A DNA stretch of 64,000 nucleotides from Azophilus sp965221755 (GTDB taxonomy: Bacteria > Pseudomonadota > Gammaproteobacteria > Pseudomonadales > Azotimanducaceae): contig OZ244921.1 of assembly GCA_965221755.1 (NCBI GenBank), positions 1,984,001-2,048,000 on the forward strand, read 5' to 3'. The notes under the pieces are model-generated. The model did no database searches. It saw nothing but the letters and a program-made list of their open reading frames with translations, and was not told where the DNA came from. The position numbers and the translations under genes were made by a program. Each line of letters opens with the position of its first letter. Within the stretch, counting starts at the first letter, position 1. This document shows, in pieces, positions 41,666-50,352 of the stretch.

Positions 41666-41801
41666 GCGCGACCTGACGGTCGCGGATGGAGTTTCGCTGG
41701 CGCGAAACTCCGCGCGCTCGTCGCTTGGATCAGATTCCGGTATGTTTCTGAGCCCGCACTCCTCGGGCAGGTCAGGCTCCGACATGTTTCTGAGCCCGCA
41801 C
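41666..41801 (+). repeat. Dispersed palindromic repeat, copy 2 with duplicated arm
   Basis: Same core as copy 1: GCGACCTGACGGTCGC, then GAGTTTCGC-TGGC-GCGAAACTC and the CTCGTCGCTT segment, then an arm ATCAGATTCCGGTATGTTTC-TGAGCCCGCAC. A second arm-like unit ends at 41801 and a degenerate third near 41886-41922. It lies upstream of yqgE and of the moxR gene. The interval 41612-42007 has no gene. Confidence 0.8.
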
Positions 41802-42007
41802 GGCATTGGCTGCGTTCGGATCGTTCCGATGGATTGCCGAACCCCGAACGAGTACCTTGTCGGGATCGAGGATGCTGCCTGATCCGGCAGGCGAAAAGTT
41901 CCGAAATGTCCTGAGCCGGCACATCCGATTGACGCAATTTGGGCTCAAGTCGGATAATCCGCCGCTTTGCCGCGCTTGCGGGCCGGCACCAATCGGAGGC
42001 GCAGCCC

Positions 42008-42949
42008 TTGGCGGCAATCGAAGACATGGCCCGGTCGGCGGACGCGGTCCGCAGCCACTTGGAGGACCACCGCTACATCTGCAGCCGCCAGATCGCCACT
42101 GCGGTTTACCTGGCCTACCAGCTGCGCAAGCCTGTTCTGATCGAAGGCCCGCCGGGGGTGGGCAAGACCGAGCTGGCCAAGACCACGGCGGACATGTTCG
42201 GGTTGCCGCTGATCCGCCTGCAGTGCTACGAGGGCCTCGACGAGGCCAAGGCCATCTACGAGTGGAAGTACGGCAAGCAGCTGCTCTACACCCAAGTGCT
42301 CAAGGAGACCCTGGACGAAGTGCTGCAGGGCGCTCGGGGCTTCGCCGAGTCGGTCACTCGGCTGCACGAGTTCGGCGACATCTTCTTCTCCGAGGAGTTC
42401 CTGGAGCCGCGCCCGCTGCTCAAGGCGCTGCGGGAGGAGGACGGCTGCGTGCTGCTGATTGACGAGGTGGACAAGTCGGACCACGAATTCGAGTCGCTGC
42501 TGTTGGAGATCCTCTCCGACTTCCAGGTGTCCATCCCGGAGATCGGCACCGTCAAGGCGGCCCGCGAGCCGCCGATGGTGTTTCTGACCAGCAACAGCAC
42601 CCGGGAAATCTCCGACGCCCTCAAGCGCCGCTGCCTGCATCTCCACATCCCCTTCCCCGACGTCGAGGTCGAGCAGCGCATCATCAACGCCCGGGTGCCG
42701 GAGATTCCGCCGGCACTGCGTCGGCAGTTGGTGGCGTTCATCCAGGAGCTGCGCGACCTCGACCTGAAGAAGGTGCCGGCCATCTCGGAGACCATCGACT
42801 GGGCCCGCACCCTCGTGCTGCTGCACGCCGAGAGCCTCGATGCGGACTTGGTGCGGGAAACCCTGAACGTGGTGCTCAAGTTCCAGGAGGACATCGAGAA
42901 CGTCCAGGGCGAGCTGGCCGCCCTCACCAGCAAGGTGGTCAAGCGCTGA
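42008..42949 (+). CDS. MoxR family AAA+ ATPase
   Basis: AAA+ chaperone-like ATPase, 313 residues. Walker A is G-P-P-G-V-G-K-T-E, Walker B is V-L-L-I-D-E-V-D-K, and L-T-S-N-S-T-R-E-I carries sensor 1. The start is likely TTG 42008, since a strong GGAGG lies eight bases upstream; ATG 42026 is too far from it. MoxR proteins act with VWA-domain partners in maturing metal enzymes or complexes, and the next gene is exactly such a partner. The 17-base gap suggests one mRNA. Confidence 0.9.
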   Translation: MAAIEDMARSADAVRSHLEDHRYICSRQIATAVYLAYQLRKPVLIEGPPGVGKTELAKTTADMFGLPLIRLQCYEGLDEAKAIYEWKYGKQLLYTQVLKETLDEVLQGARGFAESVTRLHEFGDIFFSEEFLEPRPLLKALREEDGCVLLIDEVDKSDHEFESLLLEILSDFQVSIPEIGTVKAAREPPMVFLTSNSTREISDALKRRCLHLHIPFPDVEVEQRIINARVPEIPPALRRQLVAFIQELRDLDLKKVPAISETIDWARTLVLLHAESLDADLVRETLNVVLKFQEDIENVQGELAALTSKVVKR

Positions 42950-42966
42950 CTCGGGCTTGAACCGCC

Positions 42967-44466
42967 GTGGACCGCACCCTCGCCAATTTCATTCGCGCCC
43001 TGCGCAACTCGGAGGTGCGCATCTCCACCGCCGAAACCTTGGATGCCCTCAACGCCGTGGAGTTGGTGGGCTACCGGGACCGCGCCCTCCTCAAGCGCTC
43101 ACTGTCGCTGGTGCTGCCCAAGACCCTCGACGAGAAGGAGACCTTCGACGCCTGCTTCGACCGGTTCTTCTCCTTTGAGGACGTTCGCCGGCAGGCGCCG
43201 GGGCAGCCGGATGCGGAAGGCCGGCAGGCGGATGAATCCGGCGCCGATGGCCAAGGCGAAGGCGAGGGCGGCGCCGGCGATCGCGTTGAGGCCGCTGCGG
43301 CGGGCGGCGACCAGTACCGGGGCAAGGGCAAGCGGCGGTCCCGCAACGCCCTCCACGCCGAAGAGGATGAGCCTGACCTAGGGCCTGGCGAGATGGGCGC
43401 GCCGACCTCGGCCTTGGGGACTTTGCTGATGCGGGATTCCAAGGTGGAGCTGACCATGGCCATGTCCCAGGCGGGCGAGGCGGAGGATGTGCGCGAGATC
43501 CAAGTCTTCACCCAGAAGGGCCTCTACACGCGCCGCATCATGGACCGCATGGGCTTGGCGGAGCTCAACCGGGAGATCGCCGACGCCCGGGCGGATGCCG
43601 CCGTTCCCGTGCGCCGTCTCGGCCAGGAGCTGCGGCGGCGGCGGGATTGGCTGCGCGGCCAGGTGCGCGACTACGTGGAGCGCCAGTTCCTGCTGCACGC
43701 CGACGCCTCGGGCAAGCGCCTGCGCGAGGAGCTGCTGCGCAAAGTGAAGCTCTCCAACGTCGAGCACCGCAACTTCCGCCTGATCCAGGAGATCGTGTAC
43801 AAGATGGCCAAGCGCTTGGCCACCCTGCACGCCCGGCGCCGGAAGGCGTTCAGGAAGGGCCAGCTCAACGTGCCCCGCACCCTGCGCCGCAACATGGCCT
43901 ACGACGGCGCCATCTTCGACCTGCGCTGGAAGTCGGTGAAGATCGACCGGCCCAAGGTGTTCGCCATCTGCGACGTGTCCGGCTCGGTGGCCAACTACGC
44001 CCGCTTCATGCTGATGTTCCTCTACAGCCTGGAGGAGGTGATGCCCAAGGTGCGCGCCTTCGCCTTCTCATCCGACCTCGCCGAAGTGACCGATCTCTTC
44101 GAGCGCAATGCCATTGAGGACGCCATCGCCAAGACCCTGCGCGACTACGGCGGCGGCTCCACCGACTACGGCCAAGCCTTCGAGGACTTCAAGCGCAGCT
44201 GCTTGGACGACGTGGACAACCGCACCACCATCATCATCCTGGGCGACGCCCGCAACAACTACGGCGACCCACGCGCCGAAATCCTCAAGGAGATGCGCGA
44301 CCGCTCCAAGCGGATCATCTGGCTCAACCCGGAGCCGCGCAACGCTTGGACGGTGGGCGATGCGGAAATGCGCCGCTACGGCGCCTGCTGCCACCAAGTT
44401 GAGGAGTGCAACTCGCTCATGCACTTGGAAAGGGTGGTGGGCAATCTGTTGAGGTCGGTTCCGTGA
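42967..44466 (+). CDS. VWA domain-containing CoxE-like protein
   Basis: A 499-residue protein with a helical N-terminal part, an acidic, low-complexity linker (about residues 75-140), then a CoxE-type VWA domain (about 330-495). The metal-binding MIDAS motif D-V-S-G-S is intact, with later T in G-G-S-T-D-Y-G and D in I-L-G-D-A-R-N-N. Together with the MoxR ATPase it forms the well-known MoxR-VWA pair; CoxE itself helps mature CO dehydrogenase. No client enzyme gene lies near. It starts with GTG. Confidence 0.9.
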   Translation: MDRTLANFIRALRNSEVRISTAETLDALNAVELVGYRDRALLKRSLSLVLPKTLDEKETFDACFDRFFSFEDVRRQAPGQPDAEGRQADESGADGQGEGEGGAGDRVEAAAAGGDQYRGKGKRRSRNALHAEEDEPDLGPGEMGAPTSALGTLLMRDSKVELTMAMSQAGEAEDVREIQVFTQKGLYTRRIMDRMGLAELNREIADARADAAVPVRRLGQELRRRRDWLRGQVRDYVERQFLLHADASGKRLREELLRKVKLSNVEHRNFRLIQEIVYKMAKRLATLHARRRKAFRKGQLNVPRTLRRNMAYDGAIFDLRWKSVKIDRPKVFAICDVSGSVANYARFMLMFLYSLEEVMPKVRAFAFSSDLAEVTDLFERNAIEDAIAKTLRDYGGGSTDYGQAFEDFKRSCLDDVDNRTTIIILGDARNNYGDPRAEILKEMRDRSKRIIWLNPEPRNAWTVGDAEMRRYGACCHQVEECNSLMHLERVVGNLLRSVP

Positions 44467-44509
44467 ACGACGGGTGCGCTCCAGCGGTCGGAAATCGATG
44501 CCGCGCTTT

Positions 44510-44600
44510 GCGGGCTCAGAAACATCTCGGCACCTGACCCACGCAAAAGGCGCGGAGTTTCGCGTCAGCGAAACTCCATCCGCGACCGTCAGGTCGCGCT
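44510..44600 (-). repeat. Dispersed palindromic repeat, copy 3
   Basis: Inverted relative to copy 2: arm GCGGGCTCAGAAACAT, then GGAGTTTCGC-gtca-GCGAAACTCC and CGCGACCGTCAGGTCGCG. It is followed directly by copy 4. Confidence 0.8.
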
Positions 44601-44601
44601 T

Positions 44602-44693
44602 GTGCGGGTTCAGGAACATACCGGAATCTGATCTAAGCGACGAGCGCGGAGTTTCGCGTCAGCGAAACTCCATCCGCGACCGTCAGGTCGCGC
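44602..44693 (-). repeat. Dispersed palindromic repeat, copy 4 (tandem with copy 3)
   Basis: Arm GTGCGGGTTCAGGAACATAC, linker CTAAGCGACGAGCGCGGAG, hairpin GAGTTTCGC-gtca-GCGAAACTC and hairpin CGCGACCGTCAGGTCGCG. Copies 3 and 4 are identical over the two hairpins. Confidence 0.8.
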
Positions 44694-44723
44694 TTGCTCC
44701 ACGGAGTGACCTTCTTGTATCTT
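44694..44723 (+). promoter_or_regulatory. Candidate promoter of the autotransporter-like gene
   Basis: TTGCTC (44694-44699), 18-base spacer and TATCTT (44718-44723), directly after the tandem repeats and 76 bases before ATG 44799. Confidence 0.35.
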
Positions 44724-44798
44724 ACGCACCGTGGCGATGCTTTTGGGGACGGGGATGCCTCGGCGCTGCAACGTATGAATCCGACCGAAGAGGCAGCG

Positions 44799-47700
44799 AT
44801 GACCAAAGACAGGAACCTCTCCAGCACCGGCATGCTTGCCGCTCTCCTCCTTACTGCCTTACTGCCGCTGCTGGCAGTCCTCGCGCCGGCGGCCAGCGCC
44901 GAAGTCAGTTTCTTCGATCTCCCGAAGCTTGAGATCAAGGCCGGCCCCGCGGTCATGGAAGGCGAGCCTATGACCTTCACCCTTCGGGTCACGCCGGTGC
45001 AGAAGGTGGACTTGGTGGTGCCCGTGCTAATAGAAGATGGCCGTGGATTCATCAACTACACCATCCCGGCTGGCACGCGCGAGCTTCCTGCGAGCGTCCC
45101 CACGGTCGATAACGAAGTGGATGAGAATGACAGGCGGATAGGCGTGACGCCGTACCCTGGCCGCACGCAGCCGCTGCGCACCCGTGCCGGTTTTTCCGGT
45201 AACGGCTGGAGGCCTTACATATGGATAGTGGTGAAGGACAACGACTCCGGCGACCGTCCCATCTTGAGCCTCACGAGCGAAGCGCCGGAGATACCTGATT
45301 ACTGGAACCACACTTGGGTTGACGAAGGCGATACCGTGGACTTCACCATCAAAGCGGAGGACCAGATTCCGACGGAGAACTTCCAAGTCTGCCTTCATGT
45401 GCGGGATTCGCACTACGGCAATGGCAACTTCCTTGCAAGCAAGGATGAGGGGACAAAGTGCGTCGTCTTCCCGGCTGGACAGTCCTCGACCACCTTTTCC
45501 CTGCCTACTTTGGATGACGATGTGCCCGCCCGCGAGGGTTACGATGATATTGTCGTAACCCTCTTGTCAGACTCCAGCTTGTCAGACCCCAGCTATTACA
45601 CGAAGCAATTGGAAACTTTGCGATACGTCCGAGTGTATGACAACGATCAATCATCCTGTCCTGCAACCTCGGCTGACTTGGTGCAGGAGGTTCGCCGCTA
45701 CTACGAGGCGAACCGTAGCCGCGCGGACCGAAACTACGGCGAGAACTGGCTGCGGGTGCTGATTGCCTTCGGTGCGGAGACGCACGCCACACTCCAGCCC
45801 TACACGGTGGCCGAGGCCCGTGCGAGCGAGGCGATATGGAGTTCGGGCTGGCGGCCGGTGCGCACGGAGCTGGAGCGATTGGAAGCCTGTGGGAGCGCTC
45901 TCAGCGGCACCCCCGGGCAACAGAACGAACCGGTGCCGCAAACCCCGGAGGTGAACATCACGGCAGCTTCCGGCGGCACCGAGGGCGGCGATGCCACCTT
46001 CACGCTGACGGCGACGCCAGCGCCGGCATCAAACCTTGCGGTGAGCGTGACGGTGACGGCGGCGGGCGACTACGGCGTGACGACCGGCGACCGCACGGTG
46101 ACGATCCCCGCGACCGGCAGCGCGACGCTGACGGTGGCGACCGTGGACGACAGCGCGGACGAGCCGAACGGCTCGGTGACTTTGACGCTGAACGCGGCGG
46201 ACGGCTACGCGGTGGGCGCGCTGTCCTCGGTGGCGGCGGACATCCTGGACGACGACGATCCGGTCGCGCCAGCCTTGGCGTGCACGGCGACCTCGGCGGA
46301 GCTGGTGAGGAAGGTGCGCGGCTACTACGAGCTGAACCGTGGGCGTGCGGACCGCAACCACGGCGAGAACTGGCTGCGCGTGCTGATCGCGTTCGGGGAG
46401 GAGACGCACGCGACGCTTGCGCCCTACACGTCGGCGGAGGCGCGCGTCGGGGAGCAGGCGTGGTATGGCTGGCGCGAGGTGCGCGAGGAGCTGGAGCGTC
46501 TGGAGGCGTGCGGCGTCGTTGTCGATGGTCTCGTCGGGCAGCAGTCCGAGGTGCAGCAAGCGCCGGAGGTCGCCATCTCCGGCGGCTCGCCGGTGACGGA
46601 AGGCGGCGACGCCACCTTCACGCTGACGGCGACGCCGGCGCCCGCTTCGGACGTTCAGGTGTCGGTGACGGTGTCCGAGACGGGCAGCTTCGCCGCTTCG
46701 GGCGAGGCGGGCGCGCGCACGGTGACGGTGGGCGCGGCCGGCACGGCGGACTTCACGGTGGCGACCGACGACGACGCCGTCGACGAGGCGGACGGCTCGA
46801 TTGATGTCACGGTTGCCGTCGGCGATGGCTACACGGTGGGCAGTTCCGCCTCGGCGAGCGTAGCGGTGTCGGACAACGACGTGGTGCCGGTAGCGAGCTT
46901 CGATTCGACCTCGTCGGGTGCGAACGAGGCTGGCGGCGCGCACAACGTGCGGGTCAACTTCAGCCCGGCCCCGGCCGCATCGCTGACGCTCGAGTACACG
47001 TTGGGCGACACCAAGTGGGCGGCGACAAGGAATGCGGACTTCACGGTGGCGGACACGGTCGCAGTGGCCAAGGATGCCACCTATGTGGACATTCCGGTGA
47101 CCATGATTGACGATGACGCATACGAGCCCTTGGAGACGGTGAAGCTGGTCCTGACGGATACCGATCACTATGATCTCGGCCTTGTGTCGTCGCACACGCT
47201 GTTTATTGACGACGACGAGGTGGATCTGGTGACGCGGATCCGCGGCTGGACGCGCGAGACCTCGTGCAGTTCGGAGTGCGTAACTCGCTGGAAGCGGGTG
47301 CTGAAGGCATTGGGCCCGGTCAAGGTAGATCTTGTGAGCCTGACGCCGATGACCTCCAGCGAGGCGGAGGAGATCGCTAAACAGGACACCGCGCAGAGCA
47401 GCCGCTGGACGGAAGTGATTGCGGCGCTGAAGAAGCGTGAGGCGCTAGCGCCAACATCCGCCTTCGTGCCGAACGCGGAGCTTGTGGCGAATATCCGGGA
47501 GTGGCTTAAAGAAACGCAACACGGCCAGTTGCATTCGTACCGCTGGGTGCGGGTGCTGATCGCGCTCGGGGAGGAGACGGGCGACGACGAGCCGATGACG
47601 GTGACCGAGGCCCAGAGCTATGTCGATAAGGGCTGGGAGCGGTGGGTTTCAGTGGTGGCGGAGCTCAATCGCAAAGCGGCGTGCGACGCTGGCGACACCT

Positions 47701-50006
47701 CTCAGTGCAGCGGCGTCCCCGCCGGGCAGCAGGCCGAGGAACCGGTGCCGCAAACGCCGGAGGCGAACATCACGGCGTCCTCCGGAGGCACCGAGGGCGG
47801 CGATGTGACCTTCACGCTGACGGCGACGCCAGCTCCGGCGGCCGATCTTTCAGTGAGCGTCACCGTGACGGCGACGGGCGACTACGGCGTGACGACCGGC
47901 GACCGCACGGTGACGATTCCCGCGACCGGCAGCGCAACGCTGACGGTGGCGACCGTGGACGACGACGCGGACGAGCCGAACGGCTCGGTGACGCTGACGC
48001 TGAACGCGGGGGACGGCTACGCGGTGGGCGCGCTGTCCTCGGTGGCGGTGGACATCCTGGACGACGACGATCCGGTCGCGCCGGCCTCGGAGAGCGCGGC
48101 GTCGTCGGACGACGACCGGAAGGCCGTGCCGTCGCTGACGGTTTCGGTGGACGACGCCGAGGCGGACGAGGGCGCTGCCATGGAGTTCACCATGCGCCTT
48201 TCGGCGCCCTCGCCGGGCGAAGCCCATGTGTTCTGGGAGACGCGGGAGACATCGCCGGCGTCGGCGACGGAGGGCGTGGACTACAAAGGCGTCCGCTTGT
48301 CGGTGGCCACCTTCCGCAAGGGGGACACCGAGAAGAGGCTATCGGTCTCGACGGTGCGCGACGCGCACGACGACGATGGTGAGACCTTCGAGGTGGTGCT
48401 TCACCTGGTGGTCGCGGGGCACGGCGAGGCCTTTGAGGTGGCCGTTGCCGACGGAGTGGCCACGGGCACGATCGCGAATGACGGGGCGCTGCCGGGGGCG
48501 TACCTGGCCCGCTTCGGCCGGGTGGTGGCGGAGCAGGCTCTGGACGGCATCGCGGGCCGCATCGACGCGGAGCGGTCGCCGGGGATGCGGGGCAGCTTCG
48601 CGGGCCACGCGCTGGGCTTCGGCCCGTCCCCGGGCATGGTTGCGGAGGCCGGGGCGGCGTTCGGTTCGGCGCCGGTCGGCGGGTCGCCGCCATCGCTGCC
48701 CGGCGCGGCTGTCGGCATCGGTCACGTCGGTCCGGCGGGGTGGCCTGCGGCGGCGCGTTCCGGGGCGCTGGGGCTGCGCGACGTCCTGGCCGGATCGAGC
48801 TTCACGCTGACCGGCGGCAGCGACGCCTCGGGCGGCAGCATGGCGCTCTGGGGCCGCGCCTCGCACGGCCGCTTCGACGGGCGCGAGGGTTCCCTGTCGC
48901 TGGGCGGCGAGGCTTCGACGGGCCTGCTGGGTGCGGACTACGCGCGCGGCGGCTGGCTGGCTGGCGTGGCGCTGGCGCGCAGCGCGGGCGAGGGCGCCTA
49001 CCGGGATGCGGGCGCCGCGCCCCTGCCGGACGGCATGGAGGCGGGTGCCGGCGATGTTGAGGCAACGCTAACGGCGGTGATCCCCTACGCGGCGACGCGG
49101 CTGTCCAATCGGTTCAAGGCGTGGGGCGCCGCGGGCTTCGGCGATGGCCGGGTGAGGCTTGGGATTGGAACCGGCGAGGAGGTTTCCGCAGGCACGCGCT
49201 GGCGAATGGCGGCGGCCGGCCTGCGCGGCGACCTGCTGACCGGCGCGGGCGGCGGCGCGGGCTTGGCGTTGGTGTCGGACGCACTGTGGACTTCGACGGG
49301 TTCGGAGGCGGTCCGGGGCCTGTCGGCGTCGGAGGGTTCCGTGAGCCGGGTGCGCGCGGGCCTGGAGGGCAGCTGGCGTTTCGAGCTTGGGAGCGGCGCC
49401 GGGGCGTTGTCCGGCTCGCGCCTGACGCCGAGCCTGGAGGTCGCCGCGCGGCATGACGGCGGCGATGCGGAGGCTGGCTTCGGCGTGGATGTCGGCGGCG
49501 GCGTGGCTTGGTCGGCGCCGTCGCTGGGCCTTGCTCTGGAGGTGCGCGGGCGGGCGCTGCTGGCGCACGCCGACGGGGCGATGCGCGAGCACGGGGTGTC
49601 CGCGTCGCTCGCTTGGGACCCGAGGCCCGTCTCGGCGCGCGGCTGGTCGCTGGCGCTGCGCCAGGACTTTGGCGGGCCGTCGTCGGGGGGCGGCTTGGAC
49701 GCGCTGTTCGCCGACGGGCCGTTCGGCGCCGCGGCCGCAGCCGCCGGAGCCGGCCCCGGCGGGGTTCGCTGGACGGCGGAGGCGGGCTACGGCCTGCCGG
49801 CGTTCGGCGGCCGCTTCGTGGGCGCGCCGCACATTGGCTACGGGCGCTCGCCCTTCGGTCGGGACTTCAGCGTCGGCTGGCGGCTGTCGCCGGAGGCGGC
49901 CGTCGGCGCGCCCGAACTGAGCCTCGGCGCGCGCTTGACGCGGCGCGAGAGCGACGTGCGCCCGGCGGAGCACGGCATCGAGCTCGAGTTGCGGGCCGCA
50001 TGGTGA
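44799..50006 (+). CDS. Giant exported Calx-beta/helical-module protein with C-terminal autotransporter-like barrel
   Basis: A 1,735-residue exported protein. The signal peptide ends P-A-A-S-A (about residue 38). Two Calx-beta-like domains come first (about 40-145 and 150-280). Then follow helical module 1 (286-378), Calx-beta (383-488), helical module 2 (493-588), two Calx-beta (589-695, 698-808), helical modules 3 and 4 (808-884, 890-981), Calx-beta (985-1093) and another (1110-1229). Calx-beta domains carry E-G-G-D-(A/V)-T-F-T-L-T and (D)-D-D-D turns for calcium. The helical modules share L-(V)-x-x-(V/I)-R-x-(Y/W) and W-x-R-V-L-(I/K)-A-(F/L)-G. Residues 1231-1735 look like a beta barrel ending L-R-A-A-W, so surface display by type V secretion is likely. 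AGAGG precedes ATG 44799. Confidence 0.85.
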   Translation: MTKDRNLSSTGMLAALLLTALLPLLAVLAPAASAEVSFFDLPKLEIKAGPAVMEGEPMTFTLRVTPVQKVDLVVPVLIEDGRGFINYTIPAGTRELPASVPTVDNEVDENDRRIGVTPYPGRTQPLRTRAGFSGNGWRPYIWIVVKDNDSGDRPILSLTSEAPEIPDYWNHTWVDEGDTVDFTIKAEDQIPTENFQVCLHVRDSHYGNGNFLASKDEGTKCVVFPAGQSSTTFSLPTLDDDVPAREGYDDIVVTLLSDSSLSDPSYYTKQLETLRYVRVYDNDQSSCPATSADLVQEVRRYYEANRSRADRNYGENWLRVLIAFGAETHATLQPYTVAEARASEAIWSSGWRPVRTELERLEACGSALSGTPGQQNEPVPQTPEVNITAASGGTEGGDATFTLTATPAPASNLAVSVTVTAAGDYGVTTGDRTVTIPATGSATLTVATVDDSADEPNGSVTLTLNAADGYAVGALSSVAADILDDDDPVAPALACTATSAELVRKVRGYYELNRGRADRNHGENWLRVLIAFGEETHATLAPYTSAEARVGEQAWYGWREVREELERLEACGVVVDGLVGQQSEVQQAPEVAISGGSPVTEGGDATFTLTATPAPASDVQVSVTVSETGSFAASGEAGARTVTVGAAGTADFTVATDDDAVDEADGSIDVTVAVGDGYTVGSSASASVAVSDNDVVPVASFDSTSSGANEAGGAHNVRVNFSPAPAASLTLEYTLGDTKWAATRNADFTVADTVAVAKDATYVDIPVTMIDDDAYEPLETVKLVLTDTDHYDLGLVSSHTLFIDDDEVDLVTRIRGWTRETSCSSECVTRWKRVLKALGPVKVDLVSLTPMTSSEAEEIAKQDTAQSSRWTEVIAALKKREALAPTSAFVPNAELVANIREWLKETQHGQLHSYRWVRVLIALGEETGDDEPMTVTEAQSYVDKGWERWVSVVAELNRKAACDAGDTSQCSGVPAGQQAEEPVPQTPEANITASSGGTEGGDVTFTLTATPAPAADLSVSVTVTATGDYGVTTGDRTVTIPATGSATLTVATVDDDADEPNGSVTLTLNAGDGYAVGALSSVAVDILDDDDPVAPASESAASSDDDRKAVPSLTVSVDDAEADEGAAMEFTMRLSAPSPGEAHVFWETRETSPASATEGVDYKGVRLSVATFRKGDTEKRLSVSTVRDAHDDDGETFEVVLHLVVAGHGEAFEVAVADGVATGTIANDGALPGAYLARFGRVVAEQALDGIAGRIDAERSPGMRGSFAGHALGFGPSPGMVAEAGAAFGSAPVGGSPPSLPGAAVGIGHVGPAGWPAAARSGALGLRDVLAGSSFTLTGGSDASGGSMALWGRASHGRFDGREGSLSLGGEASTGLLGADYARGGWLAGVALARSAGEGAYRDAGAAPLPDGMEAGAGDVEATLTAVIPYAATRLSNRFKAWGAAGFGDGRVRLGIGTGEEVSAGTRWRMAAAGLRGDLLTGAGGGAGLALVSDALWTSTGSEAVRGLSASEGSVSRVRAGLEGSWRFELGSGAGALSGSRLTPSLEVAARHDGGDAEAGFGVDVGGGVAWSAPSLGLALEVRGRALLAHADGAMREHGVSASLAWDPRPVSARGWSLALRQDFGGPSSGGGLDALFADGPFGAAAAAAGAGPGGVRWTAEAGYGLPAFGGRFVGAPHIGYGRSPFGRDFSVGWRLSPEAAVGAPELSLGARLTRRESDVRPAEHGIELELRAAW
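45945..46262 (+). repeat. Calx-beta unit nearly identical to 47752-48075
   Basis: These two segments of the autotransporter-like gene match over about 320 bases with few differences, including silent positions, while intervening Calx-beta units are much more diverged. Confidence 0.8.
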
Positions 50007-50352
50007 GCAAGGCGGGAAACCGGCCACGCGGAAAGGCGCTGGCGCCCCGCTAGCTTGCGGCTGGCCGCAGCCCCGGCGGGGGCCGTCCAAGCTGTTGTGG
50101 CGTAGGCCCGCCAAACGGTTGGATTGGCTTCATCGGGGTGCGGTGCGTCGCTGAGCGGAACCCGCCGGGGCAACGTGCCGCTCAGGCTCAGCGGGACGGG
50201 AGGAACGGGGCGGCGGCAAGCTGGCGGGACGCGTGATGCGGCAAAGGCGTGCGTTGCGGGCGCCCTTGAACCCAAGCCGCCACCCCCGCTTCCCACATGC
50301 GGCCGTCCTCAAATCCGCTTGGCCAGCTTCCAAGGCTGGTCATCGAGTGCGC
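50007..50352. other. Intergenic region between convergent genes
   Basis: About 346 bases with no convincing gene. A hairpin with an eight-base stem (CTGAGCGG at 50151, CCGCTCAG at 50178) is present without a T-run; it may end transcription of either neighbour weakly. Confidence 0.4.

Noticed and set aside
44510..44693. Possible CRISPR array
   Set aside because: Only two tandem units, each made of two internal palindromes, with no unique spacers of constant length; the same unit occurs singly elsewhere.
48187..49068. Pro/Arg-rich frames opposite the autotransporter barrel
   Set aside because: Composition typical of shadow frames in GC-rich DNA, with no start signal or motif.
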